Positions 9,795-19,516 of a stretch of DNA of 64,000 nt are shown in pieces. Within the stretch, counting starts at the first letter, position 1. Every line of letters starts with the position of its first letter. The position numbers and the translations under genes were made by a program. Source of the DNA: Albimonas donghaensis (GTDB lineage Bacteria > Pseudomonadota > Alphaproteobacteria > Rhodobacterales > Rhodobacteraceae); assembly GCF_900106695.1 (NCBI RefSeq), contig NZ_FNMZ01000009.1, positions 98,203 through 162,202 on the forward strand, written 5' to 3'. The notes beneath the pieces were generated by a model, which saw nothing but the letters and a program-made list of their open reading frames with translations, ran no database searches and was not told where the DNA came from.

Positions 9795-11048
9795 TCACTC
9801 GGCGGCGGCGCGGGCCTCGGCTTCAACATGGCGGGCCATGGCCGCCTCGGGGTCGGACAGCAGCTTCTTCACGCCGCGGGCGGCCTGGCGGATGCGCTGC
9901 TCGTTCTCCACCAGCCCGAGGCGCACGAAGCCCTCGCCGTATTCGCCGAAGCCGATGCCCGGCGCCACGGCCACCTCGGCCTCGCGCAGCAGCATCTTGG
10001 AGAACTCCATGGAGCCCAGCGCCCGGAACGGCTCAGGCGCCGGGGCCCAGGCGAACATGGTGGCGGGGGGCGAGGGGATCTCCCACCCGGCCCTCGAAAA
10101 ACTGTCGACCAGCACGTCGCGGCGCGCCTTGTAGACCGCCCGGATCTCTCCCACGCAGTCCTGCGGGCCGTTCAGCGCGGCGGCGGCCGCGACCTGCACC
10201 GGCGTGAAGGCGCCGTAATCCAGGTAGGATTTGATCCGCGACAGCGCCCCGATCAGGCGCTCATTGCCCACCGCGAAGCCCATCCGCCAGCCCGGCATGG
10301 AATAGGTCTTGGACATCGAGGTGAACTCGACCGCGATGTCCTTGGCGCCCGCCGCCTGCAGGATCGAGGGCGGCGGATTGTCCTCGTCGAAATAGATCTC
10401 GGCATAGGCGAGGTCCGACAGCACCCAGATGTCATGCCGCTTGGCCAGCTTCACCAGCGCTTCGTAGAAATCCAGGTCGCAGACCTGCGCGGTCGGGTTG
10501 GAGGGGAAGTTGACCACCACCGCCGTCGGCGCCGGCACCGTGTGCATGCAGGCGTGGTCGATGTCGCGCAGGTAGCGCTCGGGGTCGAACACACCGCCGG
10601 GCAGCGGGATGTGGCGCAGGGCGCCGCCGGCGATGATGAAGCCGTAGGGATGGATCGGGTAGGAGGGCGAGGGCGTCAGCACCACGTCGCCCGGCGCGGT
10701 TATCGCCATGGCGAGGTTGGCGAGCCCCTCCTTGGAGCCGAGGGTGGCGACGACCTCGGTCTCCGGGTTCAGATCCACCCCGAAACGGCGGGCGTAGTAG
10801 CCGGCCTGAGCGCGGCGCAGGCCCGGAATGCCCCTGGAGGCCGAATAGCGATGGGTGCGCGGGCGCTTCACCGTCTCGACCAGCTTGTCGACGATATGGG
10901 CGGGGGTATCCATGTCGGGATTGCCCATGCCGAAATCGATGATGTCCATGCCGTCGGCGCGGAAGGCGGCCTTCAGGCGATTGACCTCGGCGAACACATA
11001 GGGCGGCAGGCGCTTGATGCGGTGAAATTCGTCGGACGGTCGGGGCAT
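9795..11048 (-). CDS. class I/II PLP-dependent aminotransferase (AlaC/LL-DAP aminotransferase-like)
   Basis: A fold-type I aminotransferase of 417 residues. It has FGMGNPDMDTPAHIV near the N-terminus, the PLP-phosphate turn GSKEGLANL, VNFPSNPTAQV, SDLAYAEIYFD with the Asp that contacts the pyridine nitrogen, and the Schiff-base Lys at about residue 247 in SMSKTYSMPGWRMGF. The sequence type matches enzymes annotated as AlaC or LL-diaminopimelate aminotransferase-like and is commonly placed next to hom. Its exact amino donor is not predictable. The same strand as hom but a 508-bp gap suggests a separate transcript. Confidence 0.88.
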   Translation of the reverse strand: MPRPSDEFHRIKRLPPYVFAEVNRLKAAFRADGMDIIDFGMGNPDMDTPAHIVDKLVETVKRPRTHRYSASRGIPGLRRAQAGYYARRFGVDLNPETEVVATLGSKEGLANLAMAITAPGDVVLTPSPSYPIHPYGFIIAGGALRHIPLPGGVFDPERYLRDIDHACMHTVPAPTAVVVNFPSNPTAQVCDLDFYEALVKLAKRHDIWVLSDLAYAEIYFDEDNPPPSILQAAGAKDIAVEFTSMSKTYSMPGWRMGFAVGNERLIGALSRIKSYLDYGAFTPVQVAAAAALNGPQDCVGEIRAVYKARRDVLVDSFSRAGWEIPSPPATMFAWAPAPEPFRALGSMEFSKMLLREAEVAVAPGIGFGEYGEGFVRLGLVENEQRIRQAARGVKKLLSDPEAAMARHVEAEARAAAE

Positions 11049-11433
11049 GGCGGCGTTTCCAGGGCGGTGCGATGGGCCGCGTCGGATCTGTCGCCCGACT
11101 GCGGAGATGGGGCGGCGTCATAGCATTTTCGCAGCGGAATGACAGGCGGTTTCGCGGGGCGGGCGGGCGCCGGCCGGGAGTTCGGGGAGGAAGGCGCCGC
11201 GTCGAGGTCACGCCAACGGCCCGGTTGCGCCCGCGGCGCGCGGAGAGCGGGCGCGGAACCCGAACGCGCGCCGCTGGGACGGGGGGCTTGAAATCCCCGG
11301 CGACGGCGCAAAGGTGAAGGGGCGACGCAACGAGCTCGACGACGAAACGAAGTCGACGGGTCGAGGGCGCGAAGGCGAAGGGGACGCAGGGCGGGCCGTC
11401 GCGACGCGCAGCGGCGCGCGGGGCGCCCGGCGG
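11049..11433. other. intergenic region, GC-rich
   Basis: This 385-bp gap lies upstream of the aminotransferase and past the lipoprotein stop. The first 100 bp likely hold the aminotransferase promoter, including an AT-richer patch near 11120-11140. No gene or repeat is supported. Confidence 0.5.
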
Positions 11434-11847
11434 TCAGCCCTCGGCCGCGGCCTCCGCCGCCCGCGCTTCGGCCTCCGCGGCGTTGGCGCGGCCGGCGGCC
11501 TGCAGGCGCGACAGCTCGGCCGGGCTCATCACCGGGGCGCCCAGCGTCTCCGCCGTCACCGCCGCGGCGGCGGCATCCGCGCGCAGCCGCTCCGCCGCCG
11601 CCCGACCCTGGGCCGGATCCGGGGCGCCCGGCCCGAACGCTCCCGGCGGCGGCGCGTCGGGGAAATCGGCCAGCGCCGGCCACGCCGTGCCCTGGGGGAC
11701 CGGGGTCCGCGGCAGATCCAGCACCTCGAAGGGCGAGCGCCCGTCCTCGCAGCCGGCCAGAGCCATCCCGCAAAGCAACATCGTTGCTGCGGCGCACAAT
11801 GACGCATGACGCGCGGCGGGTTTGTTCGGTTCGTGGCGATTGTGCAT
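11434..11847 (-). CDS. small putative lipoprotein, unknown function
   Basis: The protein has 137 residues. The N-terminus has a basic stretch, a hydrophobic segment and a lipobox LAGC with the lipidated Cys at 33, so export and outer- or inner-membrane anchoring are expected. The mature part is Ala/Pro-rich and ends in a charged Ala/Glu repeat (EAEARAAEAAAEG) that may form a helix. I recognise no domain. It is divergent from phaC with about 100 bp between the starts. An internal Met at residue 23 is an alternative but would shorten the signal peptide. Confidence 0.65.
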   Translation of the reverse strand: MHNRHEPNKPAARHASLCAAATMLLCGMALAGCEDGRSPFEVLDLPRTPVPQGTAWPALADFPDAPPPGAFGPGAPDPAQGRAAAERLRADAAAAAVTAETLGAPVMSPAELSRLQAAGRANAAEAEARAAEAAAEG

Positions 11848-11945
11848 TATGGTAGAATACTTACCGACGCGCGAAGCCGCGCGCCAGTGCCTGCGAAGCG
11901 ACGGCCACGCCGAATGAGCCGCGCTCGACCCGGAGGACGACCAGA

Positions 11946-13766
11946 ATGGAAGACCGCGACCTCTCCCGCCAGGCCGCCGACGCCGCCGTGGACACCGCCG
12001 AGTTCGCGCTGAACATGGCCAAGGTGATGGAATCGAGCCAGCAGATCTGGCTGCGTCTGCTCAAGACGCAGATGAATGACGACAAGCCCTTGCACGCCGA
12101 TCCGCTCAACGCCTTCCCGGCGTTCGCCGAGCTTCAGCACGCCGTGCTCAACCACCCCCAGCAGGTGGCCGAGCGCTCGATGCAGCTCTGGGCCAACCAG
12201 GCCGAGCTGTGGCGCCGCGCGACCTCGCAATGGTTCGGGACCGAACCCCCCGCCGACCCGGTGGCCGCGCCGGCCAGGGGCGACAAGCGCTTCAAGCATG
12301 ATTCGTGGTCCCGCGACCGCGTCTTCGACTACATCAAGCAGTCCTACCTGCTGACCGCCTCCTACCTGGAGAACGTGGCCGACGACGTGGGCGAGGATCT
12401 CGCCCCCCGTGACCGCAAGAAGATCGGCTTTCTCATGCGGCAGTGGATCGAGGCGATGTCGCCCTCCAACTTCGCCGCCACCAATCCCGAGGTCATCGAG
12501 GCCACGCTGGCCCAGAAGGGCGACAACCTGGTGCGCGGCCTGCGCATGATGGCCGAGGACCTGGAGCGCGGCAAAGGCACCCTGATCATCCGCCAGACCG
12601 ACATGAAGGCCTTCAAGGTCGGGCGCGACATGGCGGTGACGCCGGGCAAGGTGGTGTTCGAAAACGACATCCTGCAACTGCTGCAATACGCGCCGGCGAC
12701 CGAGCAGGTGCACCAGACCCCGATCCTGTTCATCCCGCCCTGGATCAACAAGTATTACATCCTCGACCTCAACGCCCAGAAGTCGATGGTCAAGTGGATG
12801 ACCGAGCAGGGCTTCACCGTCTTCCTGATCTCCTGGGTCAATCCGGACGAGCGCCATCGCGACCACACCTGGGAGAGCTACCTGGTCGAGGGCGCCATGA
12901 CCGCCATCGAGAAGGTGCTGGAGGAGACCGGGGAGAAGACCCTCAACCTCTCGGCCTACTGCATCGGCGGCACGCTGACCGCGACCATGCTGGCGATCAT
13001 GGCCAAGACCGGGGACAAGCGGGTCAAGTCCTGCACCTTCTTCACCGCGCTGACCGATTTCGAGGACGCGGGCGACCTGCAGGTCTTCGTGGACGAGAAC
13101 ACGCTCGACGTCGTCGACGACCAGATGGACAAGGGCTTCCTGCCGGCCGAGGCGATGGCCACGACCTTCAACATGCTGCGCTCGACCGACCTGATCTGGA
13201 ACTACGTCGTCTCGAACTACTACCTGGGGAAGGAGCCGTTCCCCTTCGACCTGCTCTACTGGAACGCGGATTCCGTGGCGATGCCGGCGAAGCTGCACCA
13301 CTATTACCTGGAGCGGTTCTACAACGACAACGCCTTCTCCAGGGGCGACCTGCGGATGCTGAACGTCGACGTGACGATTTCGGACATCAAGGTCCCGGTC
13401 TACGCCATGGCCTCGAAGGAGGACCACATCGCCCCGGCGGCGGCGGTCTATCGCGGCGTGCGGATGATGACCGGCGCGCGGGAGCGTCGCTTCGTGCTGG
13501 CCGGCTCGGGCCATATCGCGGGGGTGATCAACCCGCCGGAGCTGAAGAAGTATCAGCACTGGGTGGACGGCGATTTCTCGGAAGGCGAGCTGACCGGCTG
13601 GCTGGAGACGGCGGAGGAGCGCCCCGGCTCCTGGTGGCCGGACTGGGCGGCGTGGCTGGCGAAGAAGTCCGGCAAGATGGTCCCGGCCCGCGAGCCTGGG
13701 GCTGTGCTGGGCGTGCTGGAGGACGCGCCGGGGAGCTTCGTGAAGAAGCGGTTCGACGAGGGGTGA
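11946..13766 (+). CDS. phaC: class I poly(3-hydroxyalkanoate) synthase
   Basis: This 606-residue enzyme polymerises (R)-3-hydroxyacyl-CoA into PHA granules. It has the N-terminal PhaC domain and an alpha/beta hydrolase catalytic domain with triad Cys339 (in SAYCIGGT), Asp493 (in SKEDHIAP) and His523 (in GSGHIAGV). The lipase-like box is AYCIGG; the first Gly of the usual G-x-C-x-G is Ala. The ATG at 11946 has GGAGGA about 8 nt upstream. The gene is divergent from the lipoprotein; TAGAAT at 11853-11858 is a weak -10 candidate. The phasin and PhaR genes that often follow phaC in this order are not here; an AT-rich island follows 9 bp past the stop. Confidence 0.96.
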   Translation: MEDRDLSRQAADAAVDTAEFALNMAKVMESSQQIWLRLLKTQMNDDKPLHADPLNAFPAFAELQHAVLNHPQQVAERSMQLWANQAELWRRATSQWFGTEPPADPVAAPARGDKRFKHDSWSRDRVFDYIKQSYLLTASYLENVADDVGEDLAPRDRKKIGFLMRQWIEAMSPSNFAATNPEVIEATLAQKGDNLVRGLRMMAEDLERGKGTLIIRQTDMKAFKVGRDMAVTPGKVVFENDILQLLQYAPATEQVHQTPILFIPPWINKYYILDLNAQKSMVKWMTEQGFTVFLISWVNPDERHRDHTWESYLVEGAMTAIEKVLEETGEKTLNLSAYCIGGTLTATMLAIMAKTGDKRVKSCTFFTALTDFEDAGDLQVFVDENTLDVVDDQMDKGFLPAEAMATTFNMLRSTDLIWNYVVSNYYLGKEPFPFDLLYWNADSVAMPAKLHHYYLERFYNDNAFSRGDLRMLNVDVTISDIKVPVYAMASKEDHIAPAAAVYRGVRMMTGARERRFVLAGSGHIAGVINPPELKKYQHWVDGDFSEGELTGWLETAEERPGSWWPDWAAWLAKKSGKMVPAREPGAVLGVLEDAPGSFVKKRFDEG

Positions 13767-13775
13767 GGCTGAGCT

Positions 13776-15377
13776 TCAGCTAAAATCTTCGTAAGGGTCT
13801 ACGCCCACTGGATAGACCGACTTCAGCGCTTCATCTGATTTTCGGTCTCCATTGGGCCCACGGAACATTGGATGGACACACAAGGTGTCGGTGCCCCGAG
13901 GCATAAGCTCTCCTCTGGAGTTGTACTCAAATTGAGCAACTTGGTATCGGTCGGACACGTTCTGCTGAACCCCAATGCAACCCAGCTCAATTAACATCCT
14001 AGCAAAATCCAGCTCAGTAACCTTTTCTGAGATGCCGGGCCTCCCCCTCAGGTGCCTCCTATATATCACCTCCAACTCATCTAACTTGAATGTATAACCC
14101 AATCGAGGCACTACATCCCTGCACACCTTCCATGCGCCTGGATAGCTTGCCCGAAACGCGGTGCAAACACTAGTCGCAAGCTCATTAACTATTTTATATG
14201 TGCCATCCAACACATGTCGAGGCTGAATATAAGCGTACTCACCTGTCTCTGAGTAGTTTTCACGAATCACTGAGTGAAAGATCTTCAAGGCCTGACGGGG
14301 AAGCATTTGAGTATGACGAAGGATGAATATCTCCGGACGCTCAAGGTCGCCAGTCTCATTAGTAACCATTTCCGGGAAAACTTTCTCGAAAAACCTCTGC
14401 AGCCCTTGACGGCTATCCAGATTCAAACCAAGTAACTCCCTATTTCTGACAGAGCTCCCATCATTGTACAGACGCATATGAATACACATTCTATGAGCGA
14501 CAACCGAAAGTATCTCGGATGACTTCCAATGCAAAAACAGCGGCGGATTAAAATCCTTGCCCGCATTCGTTGAAAGTGCCAAAAAATTATAGTAGAGTTC
14601 CGATGGGATACAACAGCGAACCTCAGGCCTATTCCTTCTGGTGTTGAATTTCCCCACAGACTTTAAAAAACCTTTTATTCCGTCCGAAACACGCTCATCA
14701 TCTACTTTGTAGCTCTCCAAGCTATCAATTAGTATCACAACACGAATCTCGTTATCACGACACAAACTCTCCACCCTCTGGCGAAGCTCACGCCCGGGCT
14801 CATCGAACTCATTGAACAGCTCTCCGAACAAAGCCGATAACATACCGCCCGAAGACCCCGATGCGTACCGCCCGTTCAAGCGCCGAATCAAACGTGTAAG
14901 GAAACTGGTCGCGGAGTTCGCCCGCTCCACCCCTAATTCACCGAAATAGTTCTCAAGAAACTGATCTCTAGAAATCAGCCTAGGGTATCTCCTTCTGAGT
15001 TCGCTAAGGATTATCGTAAACAGCACGGAATCCCAGTAATCGTCCATTTCCTCAACAAAAACAGTCCCGCCTCCTTGAGAAGATATCTCACCAACCTCTT
15101 TAAATACCTTCCATTTGTCAATATTTATACAAATATCATATTTCCCAAAGCCCTCAATATAAGACAGATAGGCAGTCTTACCTGACCCCCTACGTCCAAC
15201 AACGTAAGAAGGGCTCGAATCCTTCTGCTTATAAAGCCTGTCATGAAAGTCGAAAAGTATTCGTCGAGCTTCAGGATCCGAAATAATATCCGCGTCCGTT
15301 GGCCCGACGAGCTGATTTCGGAACACGTACTCCCGCATGAGAGCACAGGTGCGCTTATCTTCCCACCAATTAATCAA
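13776..15377 (-). CDS. P-loop ATPase of unknown function on an AT-rich island
   Basis: The protein has 533 residues and I do not recognise its family. Walker A GRRGSGKT is at 61-68 and a Walker B-like strand RVVILIDSLES at 212-222, where the Asp is followed by Ser rather than Glu. A sensor-like strand VRCCIPSEL follows at about 253-261, then RHTQMLPRQALKIF (354-367), which resembles the lid region of ORC/STAND-type ATPases. The C-terminus (about 430-506) has the look of a winged helix ending in LCVHPMF. There is no signal peptide or membrane segment. The start is TTG at 15377: GGAGGG lies 7 nt upstream, and the first ATG (residue 14) has no such site. The stop lies 9 bp from the convergent phaC stop. 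A defence or conflict role is only inference. Confidence 0.75.
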   Translation of the reverse strand: MINWWEDKRTCALMREYVFRNQLVGPTDADIISDPEARRILFDFHDRLYKQKDSSPSYVVGRRGSGKTAYLSYIEGFGKYDICINIDKWKVFKEVGEISSQGGGTVFVEEMDDYWDSVLFTIILSELRRRYPRLISRDQFLENYFGELGVERANSATSFLTRLIRRLNGRYASGSSGGMLSALFGELFNEFDEPGRELRQRVESLCRDNEIRVVILIDSLESYKVDDERVSDGIKGFLKSVGKFNTRRNRPEVRCCIPSELYYNFLALSTNAGKDFNPPLFLHWKSSEILSVVAHRMCIHMRLYNDGSSVRNRELLGLNLDSRQGLQRFFEKVFPEMVTNETGDLERPEIFILRHTQMLPRQALKIFHSVIRENYSETGEYAYIQPRHVLDGTYKIVNELATSVCTAFRASYPGAWKVCRDVVPRLGYTFKLDELEVIYRRHLRGRPGISEKVTELDFARMLIELGCIGVQQNVSDRYQVAQFEYNSRGELMPRGTDTLCVHPMFRGPNGDRKSDEALKSVYPVGVDPYEDFS

Positions 15378-15384
15378 AAAATAG

Positions 15385-15411
15385 CCCTCCCTTAGATTTC
15401 CAATCTAAGGG
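15385..15411 (-). promoter_or_regulatory. palindrome touching the Shine-Dalgarno of the ATPase gene
   Basis: CCCTTAGATT (15389-15398) and AATCTAAGGG (15402-15411) form a perfect 10-bp inverted repeat with a 3-nt spacer. The ribosome binding site (15385-15390, GGAGGG on the minus strand) overlaps its end. It could be a protein operator or an RNA hairpin that hides part of the ribosome binding site. Confidence 0.6.
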
Positions 15412-15522
15412 TAGCATTCAAACTATCCCGCCATCAACGCCAATTTAAGGTTCGTTCATCCGCAAAAAAGCAGCTGGCATACAGCTAAGATGGCTCACCG
15501 CTTCTTCGGAGCAGACTGTTCT

Positions 15523-16617
<1,095 letters not shown>

Positions 16618-16636
<19 letters not shown>

Positions 16637-17685
16637 GGGGCGAGGATCGCGGCCACGCGCCCGGCTTCGTCCAGCGGAGCGACCTCCCAGACCTGCGGCG
16701 CCCCCGCCCAGTCCCGCGCCGCCCCGCGCGAGGCCAATCCCGCATGGAACCGCGCCAGCTTCGCCGCCAGCCCGGCCACCGGCAGCACGTTGACCGGCAG
16801 CCCGGCGGACGCGGCCTCGGACGCCATGTTCACCGAATCCGCCGTCGCCAGCGCCGCGTCCGCCAGCCCGAGGATGCCGGGATAGGGGTTCTCCCCCGTC
16901 CCGTCCCAGACGAAGGCGCCCGGCGCCGCATCGCGCATCGCCGCCACCAGCCCCGCCGGCGTGCGGCGCGAGGGCGTGACCATCAGCCCCCAGCCGTCCG
17001 CCTCCGCCGCGGCCAGCGCCGCCAGCACGGCCCGCCCCTCCGCCTCCCCCCAGCGGTTGGAGCCCGAGGGCCCGCCGATCAGCGCCGCCAGCCGCGGGCG
17101 CGCCAGCCCCTCCAGCCGCGCGGCCCAGGGGGCGGCGGCGGCGCGCGCGATCTCCGGCGTCACGGCGGAGAGGGAGCCCAGCGTGGTCACCACCCCCGGT
17201 CCCGTCCGTCCGTCATGCTCGGGCAGCACCAGCGCGTCGAAGGCGCCCGCGCCCATCCGGGGGTCCAGGATCTGCACCGCGCGCACCCGCCCGCCCGCCC
17301 CCATAGCCGACAGCGCCCGCATCGCCGCCGCCGCGGGGGCGGAGCGGCGTCCGGCCGAGATCACCAGCCCCGGCCAGGGCTTCGCCAGCCCCTCGGGCGC
17401 GGCGAATCCCGAGAACGGCCAGCCCCCCACCCGCGCCGGGATCATCCGCCACAGCCGCGCCGGCAGGCGCCCCGCCCAGGCGCGGGGGACCGCGCGGCGC
17501 AATTCGGCCGGGGCGAAGCCGTGCGGCTCCAGCGCGCGGGCCAGCGCGCGGGCCGGGTTCTCGTTGCCCGGCCGCCCGTCGGTCACCACCCAGACGGGCG
17601 TCTCCGCGCCCTCCGCCCGCCCGTCGGGCGAGTTTCCGCAGGGGCGGACGTGACGTCCTTCGCGATTGTTCGGCATCGGGTCCAT
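16618..17685 (-). CDS. ELM1/GtrOC1-like family protein
   Basis: A 355-residue protein of the mitochondrial fission ELM1-like family (DUF1022). Family landmarks are VWVVTDGRPGNENPARALA near residue 31, LVISAGRRSAPAAAAMRAL, VQILDPRMG, LIGGPSGSNRWGEAEG, the TPSRRTP segment, VWDGTGENPYPGIL and the late TADSVNMASEAASAGLPV. The organisation resembles GT-B glycosyltransferases, and the family is often proposed to act on surface glycans, but the activity is not established. It is divergent from the Lrp-type regulator. The start at 17685 is tentative; a second Met lies three codons in. Confidence 0.75.
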
Positions 17686-17821
17686 TTCCGAATCTTGCGC
17701 TTCCGCGCAACATCATTGCATTGTCGCGGCCGACCTACGCAATTCGGCGCACTCGCGCCGCGCCCCTCCGCCCGCGCTTTCGCGGCGAGGCCGCGGCCGT
17801 CGCCCCCGTCCAGGACCGCCC

Positions 17822-18319
17822 ATGCCGCCCGCCAAGCTCGACCCCATCGACCGCAAGATCCTCGCCGAGCTTCAGGCCGACGGCCGCATGACCAATGTCG
17901 AACTGTCGCGACGCGTCGGCATATCGGCCCCTCCCTGCCTGCGCCGCGTCCGCGCGCTGGAGGAGACCGGCTTCATCGAGGGCTACCACGCGCGGGTCAA
18001 CACGCGGCAGCTCGGCTTCGAGGTCGCGGTCTTCGCCATGGTCTCCCTGCGCTCGCAGGCCGAAAGCGACCTGAACGCCTTCGAGGACCGGGTGCGATCC
18101 TGGCCGCTGGTACGCGAGTGCCACATGCTCAACGGCGAGATCGACTTCATCCTGAAATGCGTGGCGCCGGATCTGTCGACCTTCCAGCGGTTCCTGACCG
18201 AGGACCTGGTATCGGCGCCCAATGTCGCCGGCGTGAAGACCTCGCTGGTGATCCGCGAGACCAAATGGGAGCCCGGCGTCCCCTTCGACGTGCTGGAAGC
18301 CCGCGCCACGTCCGACTGA
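17822..18319 (+). CDS. Lrp/AsnC family transcriptional regulator
   Basis: This 165-residue protein has the standard two-part structure: an N-terminal winged helix-turn-helix (LDPIDRKILAELQADGRM, then VELSRRVGIS) and a C-terminal RAM ligand-binding domain (about 70-150, with ECHMLNGEIDFILKC). The ATG at 17822 begins directly before the conserved LDxIDRKIL motif; upstream extension is noise. It is convergent with the M24-fold gene only 25 bp away and divergent from the ELM1-like gene. Lrp-type regulators next to ectoine hydrolase genes are known, which gives weak support for a link to that neighbour. Confidence 0.92.
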   Translation: MPPAKLDPIDRKILAELQADGRMTNVELSRRVGISAPPCLRRVRALEETGFIEGYHARVNTRQLGFEVAVFAMVSLRSQAESDLNAFEDRVRSWPLVRECHMLNGEIDFILKCVAPDLSTFQRFLTEDLVSAPNVAGVKTSLVIRETKWEPGVPFDVLEARATSD

Positions 18320-18344
18320 CGACCGCCCTTCCGCCCTCCCCCCT

Positions 18345-19493
18345 CTACCCCGTCACCGTCAGGTCCAGCGGAATGCGGGACAGCGGCTCGGCCCCGTCCG
18401 GCCCGACCAGGCTGGTGCGCCCGAGGCTCATGGCGGCGCCGCTGTCGCTGTCCGCAAGGATCATGTGCAGGAAGAACACCATGTTCTCCGCCATGATCGC
18501 GGGGGCGCCTTCGTAAAACATCTGCGGGTCCATCCAGCTCGGCGCGAAGCGCGCCCCGAGGCTGTAGCCGCAGGCGTTGAGCCGATGCGCCGCCAGGCCA
18601 TGGGCGTCGAGCACCCGCGCATGGGCGTCGAAGACCTCCGCCATCGGCCGGCCGGGACGCAGGGCGGCTTCGCAGGCTTCCAGCGCCTCGCGGGCGGCGG
18701 CGTGCATCTTCAGATGCTCGGGCCGGGGGTCGCCGACGATGGCGGCGCGCATGTTGGCCACGTGGTATTGCCGCGCGACGCCGGCCCATTCGAGAGTCAG
18801 CTGGTCCCGCGCCTCCAGACGACGGCGCCCGGACTGGAAGCGGCAGAGCAGCGCCAGGTCGCCCGAGCCGATGATCGTGGGATTGGCGGGATAGTCGCCG
18901 CCCTCCGCGAACATGCCGCCCTGAAGCGCCGCGAGGATCTCGGCCTCCTCCGCGCCGGGGCGGATGGCGGGCAACGCGCGCGCCCACCCCGCGTCGGCGA
19001 TGCGGGCGGCCTCGCGCACCAGGGCGATTTCGGCGGGGCTTTTCACCAGCCGCAGGGCGGGAACCAGGTCCGAGGCCTCCACCAGCTCGGCCCGGCCCGA
19101 CAGCCGCGCCTCGACCCGGCGACCATTGGCCATGGTCAGGCCGTGGGTGTCCGTCTCCCATCCCAGCCGCCTGCCGGACAGCCCGAAGCCTTCGAGCATC
19201 GCCCACAGATCCGCCGAGGGGTCGGCCCCCGCCGCATCCTTCCACACCCGGATGTCGTCGAGCGTCGAGGTCAGCTGCGCCTGCCGCAGATCGGCGGAGC
19301 GGGTGACCAGTGCCATGCGCTCGGGCGTCACCACCAGGCACTGGAAGAAGCAGTAGCCGAAGGTGTCGTAGCCGGTCAGCCAGTACTGGCTTTCGGGCGC
19401 GAAGAGCAGGAGCGCGTCGAGCCCCCGCGCCGCCATCTCCGCCCGCAGGCGGTCGGCGCGGGCGTCGAATTCGGCGGGGGCGAAGTGCAGCAT
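18345..19493 (-). CDS. M24-fold hydrolase without metal ligands (creatinase/ectoine hydrolase-like)
   Basis: A 382-residue protein with the creatinase N-terminal domain (about 1-150) and the pita-bread M24 domain. All five usual metal ligands are replaced: LTLEWAG (Asp to Glu235), YHVANMRA (Asp to Ala), CGYSLG (His to Tyr), MVFFLHMIL (Glu to His) and AMSLGRT (Glu to Gly). Metal-dependent aminopeptidase activity is therefore unlikely. The HMILADSDSGAAMSLG segment resembles ectoine hydrolase (DoeA/EutD), which opens the ectoine ring in a metal-independent way, but doeB and transporter genes are not here. The start ATG at 19493 is followed directly by the family N-terminus. Function call: moderate. 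Confidence 0.7.
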   Translation of the reverse strand: MLHFAPAEFDARADRLRAEMAARGLDALLLFAPESQYWLTGYDTFGYCFFQCLVVTPERMALVTRSADLRQAQLTSTLDDIRVWKDAAGADPSADLWAMLEGFGLSGRRLGWETDTHGLTMANGRRVEARLSGRAELVEASDLVPALRLVKSPAEIALVREAARIADAGWARALPAIRPGAEEAEILAALQGGMFAEGGDYPANPTIIGSGDLALLCRFQSGRRRLEARDQLTLEWAGVARQYHVANMRAAIVGDPRPEHLKMHAAAREALEACEAALRPGRPMAEVFDAHARVLDAHGLAAHRLNACGYSLGARFAPSWMDPQMFYEGAPAIMAENMVFFLHMILADSDSGAAMSLGRTSLVGPDGAEPLSRIPLDLTVTG

Positions 19494-19516
19494 GGAGGCT
19501 CCGGAGATGTCGGGGG

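Larger units (their letters stand above)
13770..15500. mobile_element. AT-rich genomic island carrying a single ATPase gene
   Basis: Composition changes abruptly just after the phaC stop (13766) and returns to high GC just before the trxB stop (15523). Inside, GC is in the mid-40s percent by eye against more than 70% around it, and codon use is AT-rich at third positions. The only gene is the P-loop ATPase. Imperfect direct repeats (13777-13786 and 15482-15491, 9 of 10 identical) lie near both edges. No integrase, transposase or tRNA is adjacent. Horizontal acquisition is inferred from composition; the mechanism is unknown. Confidence 0.6.

Noticed and set aside
13776..15377. The island ATPase as an insertion-sequence transposase
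   Set aside because: There is a clear Walker A P-loop and no DDE or Tyr/Ser recombinase motif, and no terminal inverted repeats at the island edges.
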